Part shown: positions 1 to 7,805 of the stretch, piece by piece
Layout of the letters: each line of letters opens with the position of its first letter
Position numbering within the stretch: position 1 is the stretch's first letter
NCBI RefSeq assembly: GCF_900187875.1
Contig: NZ_FYEX01000001.1
Span: 930,001-994,000, forward strand
Direction: 5' to 3'
Length of the DNA stretch: 64,000 nt
Source: Polynucleobacter victoriensis
Lineage (GTDB): Bacteria > Pseudomonadota > Gammaproteobacteria > Burkholderiales > Burkholderiaceae
Position numbers and translations under genes: made by a program
The notes under the pieces: generated by a model
The model's database searches: none
What the model saw: the letters and a program-made list of their open reading frames with translations, nothing else
What the model was told of the DNA's origin: nothing

Positions 1-2
1 TT

Positions 3-194
3 GCTCTATTTACGAGTTTATCTGCGGTGCCAAGAACATTTATTAATGCTTTAACAGGTTACATTGTTGAGTTAACAGGCTGGACCAACTTCTTTGTCAT
101 CTGTTTTATTTTGGCGATACCTGGTTTGTTGTTATTGCCTAAAATTGCACCTTGGAATAAAGAAAAGCAGTCTGGTTTTGAAAAAGCCGCGTAA
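3..194 (+). CDS. AmpG-like muropeptide MFS permease, C-terminal fragment
   Basis: Only the last 63 residues are present; the gene enters from the left edge in frame 3. The visible part is hydrophobic: a helix, a loop with VELTGWTNFF, another helix ending PGLLLLPKIAPWN, then a short polar tail. This resembles the end of AmpG-family permeases, which import anhydro-muropeptides across the inner membrane for cell-wall recycling. It stops 4 bases before the M48 protease gene, so the two are probably co-transcribed. The family call rests on a short tail and is tentative. Confidence 0.55.
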   Translation, partial: ALFTSLSAVPRTFINALTGYIVELTGWTNFFVICFILAIPGLLLLPKIAPWNKEKQSGFEKAA

Positions 195-198
195 TTAA

Positions 199-1074
199 AT
201 GACAGCTAATTTTTTTAAAAATTTGAAAACATATAGTGCTACGGCACTGTTTGTGATTTTGACTGCTTGTGCTTCATCGCCAAGGCATGTTGGGCCCGCA
301 GACGGAGTAAAAGTTGGCGATGGATCTAGTTTAAAAAACATGGTGCCGGCAAGTCAGTTAGAGCAATCTGCAACAAAACAATACAACAGCATGAAGCAAA
401 AAGCTTCACAAAAAAATGCATTGGCTCCTGAAAATCATCCCCAAGTTATTCGTTTAAGAGCGATTGCAAAAAAAATTCTTCCACATGCGTACGCATGGAA
501 TCCTGACTCTCAGGCATGGAAGTGGGAGATTAATTTATTTGTCTCTGATGAGGTCAATGCGTTTTGCATGCCTGGTGGAAAAATTGCTTTTTACACGGGC
601 ATTCTGGAAAAGTTGAAGCTAAATGATGATGAGGTTGCTACGGTGATGGGTCATGAAATTGCTCACGCTTTAAGGGAGCATGCGCGCGACCGAATTGCTA
701 AAGCCCAAATAGGTAATTTGGGTGCAAACGTTTTATCCTCAGCTTTGGGTTTGGGTAATGTGGGTAGTCAAGCCTTGGGCCAGGGTTTGCAAATATTAGG
801 TTTGAGTTTCTCGCGAGCTGATGAGAAAGACGCTGATTTAGTTGGGATGGATATAGCAGCTCGAGCTGGCTATGATCCACGTGCTGGAGTTTCTTTATGG
901 CAAAAAATGGGTCAGCTATCGCAAGATAAAGATAAGCAACCTGAATGGTTATCTACGCACCCATCGGGTGATTCGCGTATTTATGAAATCCAAAGAAACA
1001 TGATGGATGCTTTAATTTTGTATGCGCGAGCTAAGAACACCACAATTGATCGTTTGCCTAATTACAAACCTTGA
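199..1074 (+). CDS. M48 family zinc metalloprotease, lipoprotein
   Basis: Predicted periplasmic membrane-anchored metallopeptidase of 291 residues. The N-terminus is a lipoprotein signal with lipobox LTAC (Cys near residue 25). The zinc motif HEIAH lies at about residues 152-156, followed by ALREHARD, and the third ligand is probably the Glu of the downstream ADEKDAD segment (about residue 209). This layout matches the LoiP/YcaL/BepA-like M48 group, which degrades or helps fold outer-membrane proteins. No TPR repeats follow, so it is the short form. It follows the AmpG-like gene by 4 bases and meets xth tail to tail. Confidence 0.9.
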   Translation: MTANFFKNLKTYSATALFVILTACASSPRHVGPADGVKVGDGSSLKNMVPASQLEQSATKQYNSMKQKASQKNALAPENHPQVIRLRAIAKKILPHAYAWNPDSQAWKWEINLFVSDEVNAFCMPGGKIAFYTGILEKLKLNDDEVATVMGHEIAHALREHARDRIAKAQIGNLGANVLSSALGLGNVGSQALGQGLQILGLSFSRADEKDADLVGMDIAARAGYDPRAGVSLWQKMGQLSQDKDKQPEWLSTHPSGDSRIYEIQRNMMDALILYARAKNTTIDRLPNYKP

Positions 1075-1075
1075 T

Positions 1076-1855
1076 TTATAGATTCTCGTAATCAACAATC
1101 AGGGGCGCATGGTCAGAAAATTTTTCTGATTTATATATCTCAACTCTTTGTGCTTTGGTGCCAATAGTAGGCGTTGCTATTTGGTAATCAATACGCCACC
1201 CAACATTTTTTGCATAAGCCTGCCCTCGTTGGCTCCACCAGGTGTAGCACTCATCTTCTGTATTTGGGTGTAAATGCCTGTAAACATCAATAAAGCCCAC
1301 ACGATCGAAGAGTTGAGTCATCCACTCTCTTTCTTCTGGTAGGAATCCAGAGTTTTTAATATTGCCCTTCCAGTTTTTAAGATCAATTTCTTTATGAGCA
1401 ATATTGATATCGCCACATAAAATGATTTCAAGCCCTTCATTTTTTAAGGCTTCCAAATGGGGCATAAATAAATCTAAAAACCTAAACTTAGCCTCCTGTC
1501 TTTCAGGTGCGCTAGATCCAGACGGAAAGTAGGCCGAAATAACAATCAGCTTGCCAAATCTTGCTTCAACATATCGCCCTTCAGCATCAAATTCACCATC
1601 ATCAAAGCCGATTTTTACACTGTCTGGTTTTTGTTTTGAGTACAAACCAACCCCGCTGTACCCTTTTTTTTGTGCATATTGAAAAAAACCATGGTAACCA
1701 TTTGGACTTAGGAGGGCGCTATCTAAATCGGCCTCCTGAGCTTTAAGCTCTTGAATACAAAGGATGTCTGGGGCTTGAGCGTCAACCCATTCAAAGAAAC
1801 CTTTTTTAGCAGCTGAACGAATCCCATTGAGGTTGGCGGTAATGATGCGTAACAT
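1076..1855 (-). CDS. xth: Exodeoxyribonuclease III
   Basis: AP endonuclease / 3'-5' exonuclease of base-excision repair, 259 residues. The N-terminus MLRIITANLNGIRSA, the IQELKAQ metal-binding Glu, the GDINIAH motif and the terminal SDHAPLIVDY are the signatures of the Xth/APE1 family. A longer frame exists to 1873, but the family N-terminus begins at the ATG at 1855, so I chose it. That start lies 7 bases from the pyrE start on the other strand, so each gene's promoter must lie inside the other. Confidence 0.93.
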   Translation of the reverse strand: MLRIITANLNGIRSAAKKGFFEWVDAQAPDILCIQELKAQEADLDSALLSPNGYHGFFQYAQKKGYSGVGLYSKQKPDSVKIGFDDGEFDAEGRYVEARFGKLIVISAYFPSGSSAPERQEAKFRFLDLFMPHLEALKNEGLEIILCGDINIAHKEIDLKNWKGNIKNSGFLPEEREWMTQLFDRVGFIDVYRHLHPNTEDECYTWWSQRGQAYAKNVGWRIDYQIATPTIGTKAQRVEIYKSEKFSDHAPLIVDYENL

Positions 1856-1862
1856 CTCGGTT

Positions 1863-2537
1863 ATGACTTCCAATCAAGAAAACTTTAAAAACGAATTTAT
1901 CAATTTTGCCTTAGATGCCAAGGTTCTAGCTTTTGGCGAATTTAAAACAAAGGCAGGACGATTATCCCCATATTTTTTTAATGCTGGTGGCTTTAATGAC
2001 GGCGCTTTGTTAAAGGCTCTTGGTGAGTTTTATGCAAAAGCACTAATCAGTTCGGGCATTCAGTTTGACATGTTGTTTGGCCCCGCCTATAAGGGCATTA
2101 CTCTTGCAGCCACGACGGCTGTGGCTTTGGCGGGAATGGGGCGCCCTGTACCATTTTGCTTTAATCGTAAAGAAGCTAAAGATCACGGCGAGGGTGGCAC
2201 ATTAGTTGGTGCTCCTTTAAAGGGGCGTGTTGTGATTATTGATGATGTTATTTCAGCAGGTACCTCTGTAAGAGAGTCTGTTGACATCATTAAGCACTCA
2301 GGTGCTACTCCTGCAGCAGTTTTGATTGCTTTGGATCGGATGGAAAGAGCTGGCACAGCCACTGAAGTTGCAGATACGTCAGCAGTTCAAAACGTGGAAA
2401 AAGAATTTGGCATGCCAGTAGTCTCAATTGCAAACTTAGCAAGCTTGATGCTCTTCTTAGAGTCCAGCAAAGACTCGGCATTGCAACAATATTTGCCAGC
2501 AGTAAAAGCTTACCGTGACAAATACGGCATTAATTAA
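1863..2537 (+). CDS. pyrE: Orotate phosphoribosyltransferase
   Basis: Converts orotate and PRPP to OMP in pyrimidine synthesis (224 residues from the ATG at 1863). The PRPP-binding motif VVIIDDVISAGTSV is intact, as are the FGPAYKGI and FNRKEAKDHGEGG segments typical of PyrE. An upstream in-frame start at 1827 would overlap xth and add residues that do not look like the family N-terminus. The pairing with divergent xth is known from other Burkholderiales. Confidence 0.93.
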   Translation: MTSNQENFKNEFINFALDAKVLAFGEFKTKAGRLSPYFFNAGGFNDGALLKALGEFYAKALISSGIQFDMLFGPAYKGITLAATTAVALAGMGRPVPFCFNRKEAKDHGEGGTLVGAPLKGRVVIIDDVISAGTSVRESVDIIKHSGATPAAVLIALDRMERAGTATEVADTSAVQNVEKEFGMPVVSIANLASLMLFLESSKDSALQQYLPAVKAYRDKYGIN

Positions 2538-2540
2538 AGA

Positions 2541-3416
2541 TTATTCGAGGGTAACTACACCCTCGAAAACAGTTACCGCTGGACCTGTCATCATCACATC
2601 ACTCTGAAGGGATGTTTTTCCATCCCATTCAATAGATAGATCTCCGCCACGTGTATGCACGAGGACAGGGGAATCTAATTGACCGCGAAGGATCCCTGAG
2701 ACCACTGCAGCGCAGGCACCTGTACCGCAGGCTAAAGTTTCGCCCGAGCCTCTTTCAAAGACGCGCAACTTAATTTCGTTTCTATTGAGGATTTGTAAAA
2801 AACCAGCGTTTACTTTCTTCGGAAAGGCTGCGTGCTTTTCAATTTCTGCACCTGCGGTTGTCACGGGCGCTGAGTCTACATCGCTGACGATTTGAACGGC
2901 GTGAGGATTCCCCATAGATACGGCAGAGATCCAAGCCGACCCATTTGATAGTGGTAGCTCATACAGAGTGGTAGAGCCCTCTTTTTTAGAATTTAAACCA
3001 GCATCCATGAATGGAATGTCAGCGGGGGTCAAAATAGGTGCACCCATGTTCACAACAACTTGACCATCATGAGTTTCAGTAAGGCTCAGTATGGTGTGAG
3101 CCACTTGTACTTTGACTGTTTTATTGCTTGTGAGCCCTTTTTCTCTAACAAAACGCACAAAGCAACGAGATCCATTGCCGCATTGCTCAACTTCTGAGCC
3201 ATCGGAGTTAAAAATTCGATAGCGAAACTCTGCATTGGGTACCGTTGGCTTTTCAACTAAGAGAATTTGATCTGCTCCAATCCCAAATTGGCGATGCGCA
3301 AGCTTTACCCACTGCTCCTTTGTAATTTGAGACAGGTCTTGTGAGAGGCCATCAAGCACTATGAAATCATTGCCAGCGCCATGCATCTTGGTAAAACGTA
3401 AAGTTAGCTTTGTCAT
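2541..3416 (-). CDS. dapF: Diaminopimelate epimerase
   Basis: Interconverts LL- and meso-diaminopimelate for lysine and peptidoglycan synthesis (291 residues, normal length). The N-terminus FTKMHGAGNDF, the first catalytic cysteine in EQCGNGSRCFVRF and the second in ETLACGTGACAA identify the family. It is convergent with pyrE with 3 bases between stop codons. An inverted repeat (2544-2567) lies in its last codons. Confidence 0.96.
   Translation of the reverse strand: MTKLTLRFTKMHGAGNDFIVLDGLSQDLSQITKEQWVKLAHRQFGIGADQILLVEKPTVPNAEFRYRIFNSDGSEVEQCGNGSRCFVRFVREKGLTSNKTVKVQVAHTILSLTETHDGQVVVNMGAPILTPADIPFMDAGLNSKKEGSTTLYELPLSNGSAWISAVSMGNPHAVQIVSDVDSAPVTTAGAEIEKHAAFPKKVNAGFLQILNRNEIKLRVFERGSGETLACGTGACAAVVSGILRGQLDSPVLVHTRGGDLSIEWDGKTSLQSDVMMTGPAVTVFEGVVTLE
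2544..2567. repeat. Inverted repeat at the pyrE/dapF junction
   Basis: TTCGAGGGT (2544-2552) and ACCCTCGAA (2559-2567) form a perfect 9-bp stem with a 6-base loop inside the end of dapF, just past the pyrE stop. Neither side is followed by a T-run, so it is at best a weak bidirectional terminator or a 3'-end stabilising hairpin. Confidence 0.5.
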
Positions 3417-3434
3417 AGGGGTAAATATACAGGC

Positions 3435-3462
3435 TTGCGCCCAAAAATGAGAATGTTATAGA
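3435..3462 (+). promoter_or_regulatory. Probable sigma-70 promoter of metK
   Basis: TTGCGC (3435-3440), a 16-base spacer and TATAGA (3457-3462) with an upstream TG (extended -10, 3454-3455). The predicted start near 3469-3471 falls just before the first paired base of the structured leader. Pattern match by eye only. Confidence 0.5.
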
Positions 3463-3470
3463 ATTTAGGC

Positions 3471-3570
3471 TATTCGCCGAGTTAAGACAACTTGCGGGGC
3501 GAATTAAAACTATCCGCTAAAGCGTCGCCGCACTTAGTAATACTCGGCACGTGTTGTCGGTTATTTAACT
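3471..3570 (+). ncRNA. Structured 5' leader of metK, candidate riboswitch
   Basis: The leader contains a perfect 7-bp stem P1 (3476-3482 with 3542-3548) enclosing an inner stem (3498-3502 with 3525-3529, continuing 3494-3495 with 3530-3531 past a GG bulge). A second perfect 6-bp helix, GACAAC (3486-3491) with GTTGTC (3553-3558), crosses P1 and so would make a pseudoknot. GTTAA (3481-3485) can instead pair with TTAAC (3565-3569), directly before the AAGGAG ribosome binding site at 3571-3576, and this is exclusive with the end of P1. Genes for SAM synthetase are common targets of SAM-sensing RNAs. I do not recognise a known class, so ligand and class are inference. Confidence 0.5.
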
Positions 3571-3582
3571 AAGGAGCAGCAA

Positions 3583-4749
3583 ATGGCTAACAATTATTTC
3601 TTTACTTCAGAGTCAGTTTCTGAAGGTCATCCAGATAAAGTATCTGATCAAATTTCTGACGCAATCCTTGACGCTATTTTGGCGCAAGATCCAACCGCAC
3701 GCGTTGCAGCTGAAACTCTTTGTAATACCGGTTTAGTAGTTCTTGCTGGCGAAATTACAACGACGGCGAACGTTGATTACATTAATGTGGCGCGTGACAC
3801 GATTCGTCAAATTGGTTACGACAATACAGAGTACGGTATCGACTACAAAGGTTGTGCGGTATTGGTGGCATATGACAAGCAAAGCCCAGATATCGCCCAA
3901 GGCGTAGATAAAGCGCATGATGATGGTTTGGATCAAGGCGCAGGCGACCAAGGCTTGATGTTTGGTTATGCGGTTGATGAAACACCAGAATTGATGCCTT
4001 TGCCAATTCATTTGTCACATCGTTTGGTTGAGCGTCAGGCTGATTTGCGTCGCGATGGCCGCTTAAACTGGTTGCGCCCTGATGCAAAGTCACAAGTTAC
4101 TTTGCGATATGTTGACGGTAAGCCTGATTCAATTGACACAATCGTTTTATCAACACAACACTCACCAGACATTTCTTTAGAGAAATTGCGTGAGGCTGTG
4201 ATTGAAGAAATCATCAAACCAGTTTTGCCAAAAGAGCTAATCAAAGGCGAGATTAAATATTTGGTTAACCCAACAGGTCGTTTCGTGATTGGTGGACCTC
4301 AAGGTGACTGCGGTTTAACCGGTCGTAAGATTATTGTGGATACCTATGGTGGTGCAGCACCTCACGGTGGCGGCGCATTCTCAGGTAAAGACCCTTCTAA
4401 AGTTGACCGATCAGCTGCTTACGCAGGTCGTTATGTGGCAAAAAATATTGTTGCTGCGGGCTTGGCGAGTAAGTGTTTGGTGCAGATTTCTTATGCAATT
4501 GGTGTAGCTCAGCCGACCTCAGTAATGGTTAGCACATATGGCACGGGCAAGATTTCTGACGAGAAGATTGCTGAGTTGGTGCGTGCTCACTTCGACTTAA
4601 GACCAAAAGGTATCGTGAAGATGCTCAATTTGTTGAGACCAATTTATCGTAAGACGGCAGCCTATGGACATTTTGGTCGTGAAGAGCCTGAGTTCACTTG
4701 GGAAGCTACAGACAAGGCAGCAGCATTAAAAGCTGCGGCTGGTTTATAA
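3583..4749 (+). CDS. metK: S-adenosylmethionine synthetase
   Basis: Makes SAM from methionine and ATP (388 residues, full length). The start SESVSEGHPDKVSDQISDA, the central GAGDQGLMFGYA and the P-loop-like GGGAFSGKDPSKVDRSAAY are hallmark MetK segments. A strong AAGGAG site precedes the ATG by 6 bases. It is followed by the SAH riboswitch and ahcY, so SAM production and SAH removal are encoded side by side. Its own leader looks structured (3471-3570). Confidence 0.98.
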   Translation: MANNYFFTSESVSEGHPDKVSDQISDAILDAILAQDPTARVAAETLCNTGLVVLAGEITTTANVDYINVARDTIRQIGYDNTEYGIDYKGCAVLVAYDKQSPDIAQGVDKAHDDGLDQGAGDQGLMFGYAVDETPELMPLPIHLSHRLVERQADLRRDGRLNWLRPDAKSQVTLRYVDGKPDSIDTIVLSTQHSPDISLEKLREAVIEEIIKPVLPKELIKGEIKYLVNPTGRFVIGGPQGDCGLTGRKIIVDTYGGAAPHGGGAFSGKDPSKVDRSAAYAGRYVAKNIVAAGLASKCLVQISYAIGVAQPTSVMVSTYGTGKISDEKIAELVRAHFDLRPKGIVKMLNLLRPIYRKTAAYGHFGREEPEFTWEATDKAAALKAAAGL

Positions 4750-4759
4750 TTTTTCAAAA

Positions 4760-4842
4760 CCTCTAAGGAGCGTTGCGAGGTGTTTGGCAAAGCCAAACGC
4801 CCTAGGCTTAGAGGGAGGCAAATGCCTTTAGCAACGACGCTC
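4760..4842 (+). ncRNA. SAH riboswitch
   Basis: S-adenosylhomocysteine-sensing aptamer upstream of ahcY. P1 is CCTCTAAG (4760-4767) with CTTAGAGG (4807-4814). A hairpin GTTTGGC-AAA-GCCAAAC lies at 4782-4798. The conserved GGAGCGTTGC segment (4768-4777) can pair with GCAACGACGCTC (4831-4842). These are the named features of the ahcY/SAH element. SAH riboswitches are known to turn expression on when SAH accumulates, which fits relief of the terminator just downstream. Confidence 0.92.
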
Positions 4843-4878
4843 GCTAACCTGTGAAGTGATTGGTTGGCGAGCTTTTTT
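4839..4878 (+). terminator. Riboswitch-controlled intrinsic terminator before ahcY
   Basis: GCTCGCTAACC (4839-4849) pairs with GGTTGGCGAGC (4862-4872; one G-U pair), followed by six T (4873-4878). Its 5' arm shares bases GCTC (4839-4842) with the aptamer's last helix, so the two folds exclude each other: SAH binding should prevent the terminator and let ahcY be transcribed. It would also end metK read-through when SAH is low. Confidence 0.88.
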
Positions 4879-4918
4879 ATTTGCTCTCCAAGAACTTCCC
4901 TAATAGCTTGGAGTGAAC

Positions 4919-6358
4919 ATGAACAAACCTACAGATTTAAACATTCTTAAAGACTGTGCCATTGCCGATATTTCTTTGGCTGATTGGGGTCGTAAAGAGA
5001 TCGCTATTGCTGAAACAGAAATGCCTGGTTTGATGGCAATTCGTGAAGAATTCGCTGCAAGTCAGCCTTTGCGTGGCGCACGCATCACAGGCTCATTGCA
5101 CATGACGATTCAAACAGCGGTATTGATTGAAACTTTGGAGGCTCTCGGTGCTGAAGTGCGCTGGGCCTCTTGCAATATTTTCTCTACGCAAGATCATGCT
5201 GCAGCAGCAATTGCTGCCAACGGCACACCTGTTTTTGCTATTAAGGGTGAAACATTAGAGCAATACTGGGAATTCACACACCGCATTTTTGAATGGCAAG
5301 ACGGTGGCTATTCAAACATGATTTTGGATGATGGTGGTGATGCAACGATGTTATTGCACTTGGGTACAAAAGCTGAAAAAGACCAATCAGTTTTAAATCA
5401 CCCAACTAGCGAAGAAGAAACTGTTTTGTTTGCTTCAATCAAGGCCAAGTTAAAAGTAGATCCTACTTGGTACTCAGTGCGCCTAGAAAAAGTAAAAGGT
5501 GTTACAGAAGAAACAACAACTGGTGTTCATCGTTTATATCAAATGCATGCTAAAGGCGAATTAAAGTTCCCAGCCATCAACGTTAATGATTCAGTAACAA
5601 AGAGTAAATTTGATAACTTGTACGGCTGCCGTGAGTCTTTAGTTGACGGTATTAAGCGTGCAACCGATGTAATGGTGGCTGGTAAGGTGGCTGTTGTTGC
5701 TGGTTATGGTGATGTGGGTAAAGGTTCTGCACAAGCGTTGCGCGCATTGTCTGCGCAGGTTTGGGTAACAGAGGTAGATCCAATTTGCGCGCTACAAGCA
5801 GCTATGGAAGGTTATCGTGTTGTAACAATGGATTACGCAGCAGATAAAGCTGATATCTTTGTAACGGCTACTGGCAACTACCATGTTATTACTCATGACC
5901 ATATGGCTAAGATGAAAGATCAAGCCATTGTTTGTAACATCGGTCACTTTGATAATGAAATTGATATTGCGGGCATTGAAAAATACAAGTGGGAAGAAAT
6001 TAAACCGCAAGTTGATCATGTGATTTTCCCTGCAAGCAATGGTCAACCAGAAAAGCGCCTCATTATTTTGGCTAAGGGCCGCTTAGTGAACTTGGGTTGT
6101 GGCACAGGCCATCCTTCATATGTGATGAGCTCGTCATTTGCAAATCAAACAATTGCTCAAATTGAATTGTGGACTACTGCAGATACTGGTAAGTATCCAG
6201 TTGGTGTATATACACTACCTAAGCATCTTGATGAAAAGGTGGCGCGTTTGCAGTTGAAGAAGTTGAATGCTCAGTTGACTGAGTTAACTGATCAGCAAGC
6301 AACATACATCAATGTTAAGAAAGAAGGCCCTTACAAGCCTGAAACATATCGTTACTAA
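4919..6358 (+). CDS. ahcY: Adenosylhomocysteinase (SAH hydrolase)
   Basis: NAD-dependent, reversible hydrolysis of SAH to adenosine and homocysteine (479 residues). The NAD motif VVAGYGDVGKGSAQALRAL and the C-terminal KKEGPYKPETYRY are diagnostic; the insertion TKAEKDQSVLNHP is typical of the longer bacterial form. A GTG at 4913 is in frame, but GGAG (4910-4913) is properly spaced only for the ATG at 4919. Controlled by the SAH riboswitch and terminator at 4760-4878; probably an operon with metF. Confidence 0.97.
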   Translation: MNKPTDLNILKDCAIADISLADWGRKEIAIAETEMPGLMAIREEFAASQPLRGARITGSLHMTIQTAVLIETLEALGAEVRWASCNIFSTQDHAAAAIAANGTPVFAIKGETLEQYWEFTHRIFEWQDGGYSNMILDDGGDATMLLHLGTKAEKDQSVLNHPTSEEETVLFASIKAKLKVDPTWYSVRLEKVKGVTEETTTGVHRLYQMHAKGELKFPAINVNDSVTKSKFDNLYGCRESLVDGIKRATDVMVAGKVAVVAGYGDVGKGSAQALRALSAQVWVTEVDPICALQAAMEGYRVVTMDYAADKADIFVTATGNYHVITHDHMAKMKDQAIVCNIGHFDNEIDIAGIEKYKWEEIKPQVDHVIFPASNGQPEKRLIILAKGRLVNLGCGTGHPSYVMSSSFANQTIAQIELWTTADTGKYPVGVYTLPKHLDEKVARLQLKKLNAQLTELTDQQATYINVKKEGPYKPETYRY

Positions 6359-6385
6359 TTAGTTAATGCTAAAGAAAGAAATTAG

Positions 6386-7213
6386 ATGGAATTGAGCGTT
6401 GAGTTTTTCCCGCCAAAGACTGCAGAAGGTGCTGCAAAGTTACGTTCTGTCCGTGAACAGTTGGCGACAGCGCTTAAGCCCACGTTTTTTTCAGTAACGT
6501 TTGGTGCTGGCGGTTCCACTCAAGATGGAACGCTAGCAACTGTTAAAGAGATACATGAGGCCGGCCAACAGGCTGCGCCCCATCTATCTTGTGTTGGCAG
6601 TTCGAAAGAAAAGATTAGAGAGTTGCTCGCGCAATATAAAGCGCTTGGCATTAACCGCATAGTTGCTTTACGCGGTGACTTGCCTTCTGGCATGGGCCAG
6701 TATGGCGAATTTCATCATGCTGATGAGTTAGTCTCATTTATTCGTAGTGAAACAGATAGTCATTTTCATATTGAAGTGGCCGCTTATCCAGAAATGCATC
6801 CACAGGCAAAGTCAATGACCGATGATGTTTTGAGGTTTGCCAACAAAATGAAATCTGGCGCAGACTCTGCAATTACCCAGTACTTTTTTAATAGTGACGC
6901 CTATTTTAGGTTTATTGATGAGGCAGCTAAGTTAGGGGTTGATCAGCCTATTGTTCCTGGCATTATGCCCATTACAAATAGTACTCAGTTGCTACGCTTT
7001 TCAGATGCATGTGGCGCTGAAGTGCCACGTTGGATTCGTTTGCGTTTGCAGTCGTTTGGTGATGATACGGCTTCAATTAAAGCATTTGGTTTGGATGTTG
7101 TGACTGATTTGTGCGATCAGTTAACGGTTGCCGGGGCGCCAGGCTTGCATTTTTATAGTCTCAATCAAGCTGATACAACATTAAACATCGCTAAAAACTT
7201 AAATTTAATTTAA
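6386..7213 (+). CDS. metF: Methylenetetrahydrofolate reductase
   Basis: FAD enzyme that reduces 5,10-methylene-THF to 5-methyl-THF, the methyl donor for MetH (275 residues). The N-terminal VEFFPPKTAEG motif, FGAGGSTQDGT and the ALRGD motif are all present. It starts 27 bases after ahcY with no terminator, so the SAH riboswitch probably governs it as well, which would link remethylation of homocysteine to SAH level. Confidence 0.96.
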   Translation: MELSVEFFPPKTAEGAAKLRSVREQLATALKPTFFSVTFGAGGSTQDGTLATVKEIHEAGQQAAPHLSCVGSSKEKIRELLAQYKALGINRIVALRGDLPSGMGQYGEFHHADELVSFIRSETDSHFHIEVAAYPEMHPQAKSMTDDVLRFANKMKSGADSAITQYFFNSDAYFRFIDEAAKLGVDQPIVPGIMPITNSTQLLRFSDACGAEVPRWIRLRLQSFGDDTASIKAFGLDVVTDLCDQLTVAGAPGLHFYSLNQADTTLNIAKNLNLI

Positions 7214-7215
7214 TG

Positions 7216-7776
7216 CTAGGCGCTGATTATTAAATCTAGCGCTTGGTCATGTTCTTGAGGACGCCAATCGCCCTCTGCAACTTTTTGAGTGTTGTAAGCC
7301 ACGCCAACTGATTGAACGTTATGTTGCTTATTTTTATATAGCGCAAGTGTTCGATCGTAGTACCCGCCACCATATCCGATACGCCAAAGTTGTTTATTTT
7401 GATCAGACCAGCCAAGGCAAGGGGCAATGATGATGTCTGGTTGCGCATAGTTAGAGTTAACAATAGGCTCGTTAATTCCTTGGGGGCCTTTTTGCATTGC
7501 AGTGCTCTCGGTCCAGAGGCCAAATTTTAGAGGTTCGTTAAGCTGAACTATTGGGAGTGCAATTGCTCTGTTGGGGTGATATCTTGCCCAATTTAATGCA
7601 AGCGGGCGTAAATCGAACTCACTGTTGATGGGCCAATAAATAGCTACGCAACAATCATTAAGTTGTTCAAAAAACGATGCAACTTTATTTTCTAGGCATT
7701 TTCGTTGGGCGTCATCCCTGTTAGACCTTAGTCTTATCTCTAGCAGGTTTTGTCTAAGATTATTTAAAGTTTTCAC
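7216..7776 (-). CDS. 5-formyltetrahydrofolate cyclo-ligase
   Basis: ATP-dependent conversion of 5-formyl-THF to 5,10-methenyl-THF (186 residues). The family signature GYGGGYYDRTLA lies near residue 135, and an N-terminal basic patch RLRSNRD contributes to ATP binding. The start is GTG at 7776. Convergent with metF, 2 bases between stops, so two folate C1 enzymes meet here. Confidence 0.92.
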   Translation of the reverse strand: MKTLNNLRQNLLEIRLRSNRDDAQRKCLENKVASFFEQLNDCCVAIYWPINSEFDLRPLALNWARYHPNRAIALPIVQLNEPLKFGLWTESTAMQKGPQGINEPIVNSNYAQPDIIIAPCLGWSDQNKQLWRIGYGGGYYDRTLALYKNKQHNVQSVGVAYNTQKVAEGDWRPQEHDQALDLIISA

Positions 7777-7805
7777 AGGCTACTCAAAAGTAGAAAAAAT
7801 AAGGC

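Noticed and set aside
2544..2567. Calling the pyrE/dapF inverted repeat a terminator
   Set aside because: Stable stem but no T-run on either strand; listed as a repeat only.
3471..3576. Assigning the metK leader to SAM-II or the SAH class
   Set aside because: The pairing layout and conserved bases do not fit what I know of those classes; left as an unassigned candidate.
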